Assembly (NCBI GenBank): GCA_020853095.1
Contig: JADYZN010000018.1
Coordinates: 1-46,037, forward strand
Direction of reading: 5' to 3'
DNA length: 46,037 nt
DNA from: Phycisphaerales bacterium
GTDB lineage: Bacteria > Planctomycetota > Phycisphaerae > Tepidisphaerales > Tepidisphaeraceae
Positions within the stretch are counted from its first letter, which is position 1, and each line of letters begins with the position of its first letter. The position numbers and the translations under genes are program-made. The notes under the pieces are model-generated. The model was not told the origin of the DNA. It worked only from the letters and a program-made list of their open reading frames with translations, and searched no databases. Shown in pieces: positions 40,624 to 46,037 of this stretch.

Positions 40624-42585
40624 ATGGACGCCTTGCAGGGATCGCTGAGGAGTCTCTTTGGGCTGGATGAATTTCGTCCTTCCCAGCGGGAGGTGGTTGA
40701 AGATGTCCTGGCGGGCAGGGATGTCCTGTGCGTGATGCCGACCGGGGCGGGGAAAAGTTTGTGCTATCAGCTTCCGGCGGCGATGCGGAAGGGGTTGACG
40801 ATCGTGGTTTCGCCGCTGATCGCGCTGATGGAGGATCAGGTTCAGCAGTTGCGGGATGAGGGGCTGGCGGCCGAGATGTTGAACAGCTCGCTGCCGATGG
40901 CCGAACAACGGCGCATCGCGGGGGAACTTCAGCGGGGGTATGAGGGGTTGTTGTACGTTGCCCCCGAACGGTTTTACGCATCCGGATTTCAGCCGATCCT
41001 CAAGACGTTGCGGCCGACGTTTCTGGCCATCGACGAAGCCCACTGCATCAGCCAGTGGGGACATGATTTCCGGCCGGAATATGCGCGACTGGGCGAGGCG
41101 AGGCGATTGCTTGGCGACCCCCCCGCCATCGCCCTGACGGCCACCGCCACCGACGATGTTCGACAGGACATCATCCGCGTGCTGGGATTGCGCGGTCCGA
41201 GCATCTTCGTTACCGGATTCGACCGGCCCAACCTGTTGTACGAATCCCGCCAGGTTCCCAACGGCCGGGAAAAAGAATCGCAACTGCTGGCATTGCTCCG
41301 GCAGGAGCCGGGCAGCGGCATTGTATATTGCGCCACCCGAAAAACGGTGGATGCCGTGGCCGGAACACTCGCGGCGGCGTTGCCGGGCCGTCCGATCATC
41401 CCCTATCACGCCGGCCTGGACGCCGCCGAACGCACCGCCAACCAGGAACGATTCATGGATGCGCCCGATGCGGTTGCCGTGGCCACCAACGCCTTTGGGA
41501 TGGGCATCAACAAACCCGACCTTCGACTGGTGGTCCATTACAACATCCCCGGCACGCTGGAGGCGTATTATCAGGAAGCCGGCCGGGCCGGCCGCGATGG
41601 GTTGCCGGCTCGCTGCACGCTTCTATTCAGCTATCAGGACCGCTACACGCACGAATTCTTCATTACAAAAATGGCCGAGGGCAACCCTGATGCCGACCCG
41701 GCGGACATGGAGGCCCGCCAGCAACATGCGATGCGGAATCTGGACCTGGTGATTCAATATGCCCGCACCCATCGCTGTCGCCGGCAGATGATCCTGGAAT
41801 ATTTCGGCGAGGCTCGCGAGGTCACCGAGTGTCAGTGCGATTTCTGTCGGCGTGGTCAGGACATATCGCCTAAGGCGCTGGCCCATGCCATACCGCTGCC
41901 AGTGGAGGTGGTGACGCTGGTTCGTCAAATCCTTTCGGCCATTGCCCGCCTGCATGGAAAGTTTGGCATCGGCGTGGTGGCCGAGGTTTTGGCCGGGTCG
42001 CAGTCGGAGCGGACGATGCGATGGGGTTTTGACCGGCTGACGGTCTTTGGCCTGCTGCGTGCCTATTCATCCAAACGGATCGTCTCCATGCTGCATCGAA
42101 TGATGGAGGCGGGATTGGCCCGCCAGCGCGACCTGGTTGGCGTTAAATTTCGCCCGGTGATGGAATTGACGGCCATAGGGATCGCCGTCATGAAAGCCGA
42201 ACAACCCGTGCCGGCCACGCTGATCGACCTGCTGCCTCGTCGATCCGACCGAACAAACGATGGTGATAACCGCCCAGCCAAAGGCAATGGCGCTTCCGGA
42301 GCGACGATCGTTCGACAGGCCGACAAGGAAGAGCCATTGTCCCCCGAACAATCCCGGCGATTTGAACGCCTTCGCACGGCCCGAATGCAACTGGCAACTG
42401 ATCGCCAGATTCCACCCTATTGCATCTGTCACGACAGCACCCTGCGCTCCATCGCCCGTCTGGCCCCGGCCCAACTGCAAGACCTGCAATTCGTTAAAGG
42501 CATGGGGCCACGGAAGATAGGACAATATGGCCAGACGCTGCTGGATGCGATGCGCGAAGACGAACCCGCGGAACAGACGCCGTGA
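40624..42585 (+). CDS. recQ: ATP-dependent DNA helicase RecQ
   Basis: A superfamily 2 3'-5' helicase for recombination and stalled forks. The 653 residues show helicase motif I MPTGAGKSLCYQLP (about 38-51), motif II AIDEAHCISQWGHDFRPEY, ALTATATDDVRQDI, ATNAFGMGINKPD, YYQEAGRAGRDG and the zinc-binding region with CRRQMILEYFGE and CQCDFC. A winged-helix region and a C-terminal HRDC-type domain (SRRFERLRTARMQLATDR ... LQFVKGMGPRKIGQYGQ) follow. The gene is complete and about the usual length. Confidence 0.97.
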   Translation: MDALQGSLRSLFGLDEFRPSQREVVEDVLAGRDVLCVMPTGAGKSLCYQLPAAMRKGLTIVVSPLIALMEDQVQQLRDEGLAAEMLNSSLPMAEQRRIAGELQRGYEGLLYVAPERFYASGFQPILKTLRPTFLAIDEAHCISQWGHDFRPEYARLGEARRLLGDPPAIALTATATDDVRQDIIRVLGLRGPSIFVTGFDRPNLLYESRQVPNGREKESQLLALLRQEPGSGIVYCATRKTVDAVAGTLAAALPGRPIIPYHAGLDAAERTANQERFMDAPDAVAVATNAFGMGINKPDLRLVVHYNIPGTLEAYYQEAGRAGRDGLPARCTLLFSYQDRYTHEFFITKMAEGNPDADPADMEARQQHAMRNLDLVIQYARTHRCRRQMILEYFGEAREVTECQCDFCRRGQDISPKALAHAIPLPVEVVTLVRQILSAIARLHGKFGIGVVAEVLAGSQSERTMRWGFDRLTVFGLLRAYSSKRIVSMLHRMMEAGLARQRDLVGVKFRPVMELTAIGIAVMKAEQPVPATLIDLLPRRSDRTNDGDNRPAKGNGASGATIVRQADKEEPLSPEQSRRFERLRTARMQLATDRQIPPYCICHDSTLRSIARLAPAQLQDLQFVKGMGPRKIGQYGQTLLDAMREDEPAEQTP

Positions 42586-42741
42586 CCCGCGGATTTTCAA
42601 AAGATGGTGAATCGATCCAACGCGACTTTTCGCCCCGCTCCGCCCCGCTTGTGGTCATCGGCTCGATCAACCGCCGCGAACAAACGCCTGAATCCCCCCG
42701 CTGACAGTTGTCCACCGGTATTTTTCATTGATTGTGTTTGC

Positions 42742-42769
42742 TTGACCCATCGGCCATTTGGTTTAGAAT
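42742..42769 (+). promoter_or_regulatory. Promoter of tRNA-Met
   Basis: TTGACC (42742-42747) and TAGAAT (42764-42769) are 16 bp apart, about 75 bases before the tRNA. Confidence 0.5.
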
Positions 42770-42842
42770 TTCCCCGTTCCTCCCATCCGCCAAACCAGCG
42801 GCCGGGATGATTCGTAATATCCGCCAGCTCACCCTGGTGTAC

Positions 42843-42915
42843 GGCAGCGTAGCTCAGTTGGCAGAGCAGGGGATTCATAAGCCCCGGGTCACAGGTTCGA
42901 GTCCTGTCGCTGCTA
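42843..42915 (+). tRNA. tRNA-Met (anticodon CAU)
   Basis: Cloverleaf drawn by eye: acceptor GGCAGCG/CGCTGCT (G1-U72 wobble, then six pairs), D arm GCTC/GAGC with loop AGTTGGCA, anticodon stem GGGGA/GCCCC around TTCATAA (CAU at 34-36; A31-G39 is a mismatch), variable loop GGGTC, T arm ACAGG/CCTGT with TTCGAGT, discriminator A73. CCA is not encoded. Elongator Met is favoured since the C1-A72 mismatch of the initiator is absent; tRNA-Ile2 with lysidine-modified CAU cannot be excluded from sequence alone. There is no other tRNA in the window. Confidence 0.93.
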
Positions 42916-43175
42916 TTTCTGGTTTTGTCGAGTTGGCATATCTTTCACAATCACTCGATAAATACGGGCGATTTTGAATTTCGGGACATTCCGGTTCTTC
43001 CGGGAGATCGATCACCCGCTCAAGGTGGGCTTCTGTCACTTGAAGACAATGGCACCGCGCCACCCATACGGTATTGTCGATCCATGCCGACCGGATGTTC
43101 ATGGCTGCGGGCCGTGAAAGGATTGTGGCCAGCCGGAGAGGTGATTTTGTCCTCGTCGCGGGAAGCTCTAAAACC
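42916..43175. other. Intergenic stretch without a recognised feature
   Basis: About 260 bases after the tRNA and before the stop of the leftward glycoside-hydrolase-like gene. An open frame of 87 codons on the plus strand lacks a ribosome binding site and has no family features. I see nothing convincing here. Confidence 0.5.
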
Positions 43176-44744
43176 TCAGCCTGACTGATTCAGGGCCGAC
43201 GGACGTACGTTGACCAGCAATTCATAGATATTGATGTAGGGGTCGTGTTCTTCTGGGAATCGCGGGATGAGAAATCCCAAAGTATTCTCACCGACACGCA
43301 TTGCCGATGCGGGTGGCGTGAGGATGATCGTTTCATGAACGCCCAGTGTGAAACCGGAGACGATTCTGCCCGCAGGTTGTGGCATACGCTGAATCCATGC
43401 CTCGGGTACCGGCTGGCCGTTGAGCCAATAGGTGACCCAGCCGGGCGGAAGCGTTTCGGGTGGTTTGCCCGTCGGAGGCGCATCGACATGCGGATTAGGC
43501 TCGATCGCCTGGTGAAAGGACATCTGCACCTGCGTGTCCGGCTTGAGAAGATCGGAATCGAACAGGCAAAAACGAAGTGTTTGATGGTGTTCGGCCGGGC
43601 GATGTGATTCGAGTTGAATCGGCAGATCTCTCCAGAAGGTGTATTGTTTTGCATGGCCGCTCAGCGACGACGCATCGGCCGATTGCCGGAGCACTTGCGT
43701 GAGGCGGGCTTTTTCGTCGGCCGATCGCAACGTCTCGAACAGGTGACAGGGGAAGTTGTACGTGTAGATGCCCGCGGCACCTTGCCCCAGAAAGTTCTGT
43801 GCGGCGGCCCGGTGGCGCAGGATGATGTCATTGACGCTCTGGCGAGTCACATGGTTGTGTGCCGCGTTGTGCGCCGGCACGGCTTCAACCGAGGGAAAGA
43901 AACCGACGCCATGCTGTCGACAGCGGGTCAGCCATGGTTCGACGGACTGGTTGTAGTCGTTGAACAGGCAACTCATTGCAAGCAAGTCAATCATTCCATC
44001 GTTCAGCCACGTTTCCACGTCAATTCCCGCATCCATGCGGAGACGTTCATCAAATGGCACGCGCACCAGCAGTTCCAACCTTTTCCCTCGCTGCTCGCCA
44101 ACGGCACGAAGCGCAGCACGGATCCGTCGGAGCAATTCGGTGAGCAATCCGCGCCGTTCCCACGCATGCGTCTTGGGAAACAGGTAGGGGTTGCGACAGA
44201 AGTCGAGTTCGATGCCGTCGATGTCGTAACGCTCGATCATCTCGCGGATTGCCTCGAATCGACGCTGCCGCACTTCAACATGGGTGTAATCCAGAGACGC
44301 ATTGTAATAAGTCCGGGCGGCGGTGACATCCCACAGGCGCAAGTGCTGATGCTCCTGCCAGAATCGGCTGGAGAGGATTCCCCGAGGCTCGGAGCGGTGA
44401 TGACAATCGTTCATCCGAAAACTGCCGAAGAACCTGATACCGAGTCGCCGGGTGCGCTGAATCAGTGTCGGAAGATAATCAATGCCCTTGCGGTGCAGAC
44501 TCAGCATCACATTGCGCGGGTCGGGGGCATCGCCAATCCGGTCGTAGTAATTCTCGATCACCTTCGATGGCCAGGAATAGGCGATGTCCCCGCCGTCCAG
44601 CCCCCAGCAGAATATTTTCACCGGCGTGTCCGCCAGATGCCGGATGGGAACATCGATTTGTTCCTCACCATGCGGCGGATCAATTCTGCGGAGGGAGTCG
44701 GAATCGTCGTTGTAAATAATCATGGTGTTGCAACTCCTCATCAT
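43176..44744 (-). CDS. Glycoside-hydrolase-like (TIM-barrel) protein
   Basis: About 522 residues. An internal TIM-barrel-like region shows VKIFCWGLDGGDIAYSWP, the beta-alpha units GIRFFGSFRMNDCHHRSEP and YDIDGIELDFCRNPYLFP, and LLVRVPFDERLRMDAG, resembling the putative glycoside hydrolases of the GHL/family-10-type group; Asp and Glu in IELDF may be catalytic. A C-terminal beta-sandwich follows. No signal peptide is evident, so it may act in the cytoplasm. The start is ATG at 44744 (ATGA overlap with the upstream stop) or 44723, which has AGGAG about ten bases away. Carbohydrate cleavage is inference. Confidence 0.7.
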   Translation of the reverse strand: MMRSCNTMIIYNDDSDSLRRIDPPHGEEQIDVPIRHLADTPVKIFCWGLDGGDIAYSWPSKVIENYYDRIGDAPDPRNVMLSLHRKGIDYLPTLIQRTRRLGIRFFGSFRMNDCHHRSEPRGILSSRFWQEHQHLRLWDVTAARTYYNASLDYTHVEVRQRRFEAIREMIERYDIDGIELDFCRNPYLFPKTHAWERRGLLTELLRRIRAALRAVGEQRGKRLELLVRVPFDERLRMDAGIDVETWLNDGMIDLLAMSCLFNDYNQSVEPWLTRCRQHGVGFFPSVEAVPAHNAAHNHVTRQSVNDIILRHRAAAQNFLGQGAAGIYTYNFPCHLFETLRSADEKARLTQVLRQSADASSLSGHAKQYTFWRDLPIQLESHRPAEHHQTLRFCLFDSDLLKPDTQVQMSFHQAIEPNPHVDAPPTGKPPETLPPGWVTYWLNGQPVPEAWIQRMPQPAGRIVSGFTLGVHETIILTPPASAMRVGENTLGFLIPRFPEEHDPYINIYELLVNVRPSALNQSG

Positions 44745-45904
44745 TTCCCATCGTGCATTGATCGAGCGGCTTGTGGCGGGTCCGTGGAGATGGTGGCACC
44801 GGTCAATGCCTTGCCGTTGCATCCCATGATGCGCACGACCGCCCCGCCCGGCCCGCCGCGGTTGGTGACCTTCAACAGCACCAGATTCTCTCCGGCTTTC
44901 GCATCCAGATCGTAAACATGGTTGTCCACGATCAGCCCGGGCGTACCGAAACCGATGCGCTGTCCATTGACAAACAGCACATGCTGGTCATCCGAGCCGA
45001 TACCGATGCGGATCGGCTGTGCCGAGGGTACGCGAAGGTGGAACGCGAGATAGAACGTCATGGCTCCGCGCAAGTTCAGGTCCGGCAATGTCACCATGGG
45101 GCCGGGAACGCTGACGGTTCGCCACGTTGAAAAATCAGGATTCTCTTCCGAACCGATTCCGGCGCGATGGAGGTAGTCCTCCTCGACCGGCTCCGACCAG
45201 CCGTACTCCTTGAGATTGTCGAACGGCCCGGACACCAGGAAGCTTGTCACATAACCACGATCGTTCAGTGGAACCGGAACGGTGGAGATCTGCGTTGATG
45301 GATGAGCGGCGGGCATCAATGAAGCGGCCATGGCCTGATCGTCCGCTGTTGCCCGCATCGCTTCGCCAAGCCGCCGAAGCGCCTCATCCGCCGGACCGAG
45401 GTGATAGAAATGCGTTTGACCGCGTTCGGCGGCGAGTTGGAACTCGCGGATGCCTCGACCAATCAATTGGCCGCTGTACAGGTCGATCACGTCCGTTTCG
45501 CGCGGCAGAACGATCTTCCGCGAGCCGCCTTGCGAGGCGTGGATCATCAACAGTGGTCCGCCGTCGCCGGCGATGACATCGTCTGTATCGACATACAGAT
45601 GAACACCCGCCGTGCGAACCAGATCCCGCCAGATGGCGGGCGACATGGTGGTGGTCGGGCAAAGGATCGACGTCCATTGATCGTAACGCCGCGCGACCAT
45701 CGCCGGTTCCGTGCCATCGAAGCGCCCGATCACCGTTGCGTCCGCATCGTCGGCGACGATTGGCGAAGTGAAGTAGTGGCGCTCCGCGGGATGGAGCGTT
45801 TCCGATGGCGCGGATCGACCGGTCCATTGCTGATACGCGGCGGCGTCGAGCCGCACCGCCGCACGCATCGGAACATCCTGAAAGCGCACGGAGATGCCCG
45901 TCAA
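44741..45904 (-). CDS. C-terminal part of a large glycoside-hydrolase-type protein, possibly frameshifted
   Basis: A frame of 387 residues from a TTG at 45904. It resembles the C-terminal region of large planctomycete glycosidase-type proteins (YFTSPIVADDADATVIGRF, VHLYVDTDDVIAGDGGPLL) with a carbohydrate-binding-like domain at the end (MTFYLAFHLRVPSAQPIRIG ... LVLLKVTNRGGPGGAVVRI). The same frame continues upstream as coding-like GRIVVRGADAVREL until a TAA at 45965-45967, so TTG may not be the true start. The upstream coding frame is another one. It overlaps the glycoside-hydrolase-like gene by four bases (ATGA). Confidence 0.6.
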   Translation of the reverse strand: MTGISVRFQDVPMRAAVRLDAAAYQQWTGRSAPSETLHPAERHYFTSPIVADDADATVIGRFDGTEPAMVARRYDQWTSILCPTTTMSPAIWRDLVRTAGVHLYVDTDDVIAGDGGPLLMIHASQGGSRKIVLPRETDVIDLYSGQLIGRGIREFQLAAERGQTHFYHLGPADEALRRLGEAMRATADDQAMAASLMPAAHPSTQISTVPVPLNDRGYVTSFLVSGPFDNLKEYGWSEPVEEDYLHRAGIGSEENPDFSTWRTVSVPGPMVTLPDLNLRGAMTFYLAFHLRVPSAQPIRIGIGSDDQHVLFVNGQRIGFGTPGLIVDNHVYDLDAKAGENLVLLKVTNRGGPGGAVVRIMGCNGKALTGATISTDPPQAARSMHDGK

Positions 45905-46037
45905 CTCGCGAACCGCATCCGCGCCGCGAACAACGATCCGGCCCGTATGCCGTGTTCCAGTGTGTTAAATCCTTGTGGCGCATCGGCCTCCGGCAGGCCA
46001 TATCCCCCGCCGCGCAACGTCATCCCGGGCGCTTCAA
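45901..46037 (-). CDS. Partial reading frame running in from the right edge
   Basis: An open frame with no start in the window covers 44 codons (including LRGGGYGLPEADAPQGF) and ends in TGA at 45901-45903. The stop overlaps the TTG of the next frame (TTGA). Codon third positions are GC-rich, as in the flanking genes. It is either the end of an upstream gene or the 5' part of the glycosidase-type protein shifted by one base. Partial by nature. Confidence 0.4.
   Translation of the reverse strand, partial: EAPGMTLRGGGYGLPEADAPQGFNTLEHGIRAGSLFAARMRFAS

Noticed and set aside
40579-41538. A 319-codon minus-strand frame
   Set aside because: Antisense to recQ, which has full helicase motifs; no family features.
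1-46037. CRISPR arrays, insertion sequences, phage or toxin-antitoxin modules
   Set aside because: No direct-repeat/spacer pattern, transposase, integrase or known toxin motif was found by reading.

Overview
The window is about 46 kb of GC-rich, densely coding bacterial chromosome. It carries only housekeeping and metabolic genes; I see no insertion sequence, phage gene or CRISPR array. Several families point to the Planctomycetota, probably Phycisphaerae or relatives: a HYExAFE family protein, a stand-alone MshEN-domain protein, a ThuA protein, small zinc-ribbon membrane proteins and a DUF1854 protein. LptB indicates an LPS-type outer membrane. PFOR (NifJ) indicates an anaerobic or facultative pyruvate metabolism. 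The taxonomic placement is inference from gene content.

Layout. 0-4.3 kb: leftward run YkgJ-like, HYExAFE, three small exported proteins, bioB and a ketoacyl synthase coupled to bioB by an ATGA overlap. 4.4-6.4 kb: rightward rsmD and cca. 6.4-8.1 kb: leftward FliN-like, LysM lipoprotein and an alpha/beta hydrolase; a 43-bp near-perfect palindrome covers the fliN-like start. 8.1-13.7 kb: rightward alpha/beta hydrolase, nifJ and a dihydroorotate-dehydrogenase-like gene. 13.8-21.8 kb: a long leftward run thuA, cmk, plsC, zinc-ribbon coiled coil, RNase H, hisN, serS, rbsD/fucU-like, hisC, hisB. 21.9-24.9 kb: rightward zinc-ribbon membrane protein and nadE. 25.0-27.1 kb: leftward TlpA-like protein and lptB. 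27.14-27.70 kb: an AT-rich intergenic stretch with two perfect and one near-perfect DnaA box, a candidate replication origin or DnaA-titrating site. 27.7-31.6 kb: cspA, rsmA, isocitrate dehydrogenase, an MBL hydrolase and an EEP-family phosphatase/nuclease. 31.7-35.3 kb: MshEN protein, then a leftward cluster LldE-like, DUF2905, O-methyltransferase, MoaD-like, DUF1854 and a PD-(D/E)XK-like protein. 35.4-42.6 kb: rightward Gfo/Idh/MocA, pirin, TPP riboswitch-thiC, AGE epimerase and recQ. 42.8 kb: tRNA-Met(CAU). 43.2 kb to the end: two leftward glycoside-hydrolase-type genes, plus the end of a third reading frame at the right edge.

How the genes fit together: most are pathway enzymes that share operons without sharing a pathway (biotin, histidine, thiamine, NAD, tRNA and rRNA maturation, membrane lipid, LPS export). 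The items most worth a second look are the DnaA-box region, the MoaD-like protein whose GG is followed by two extra residues and whose stop overlaps the DUF1854 start, the long palindrome at the fliN-like start, the ketoacyl synthase coupled to bioB, and the frame break at the right edge.
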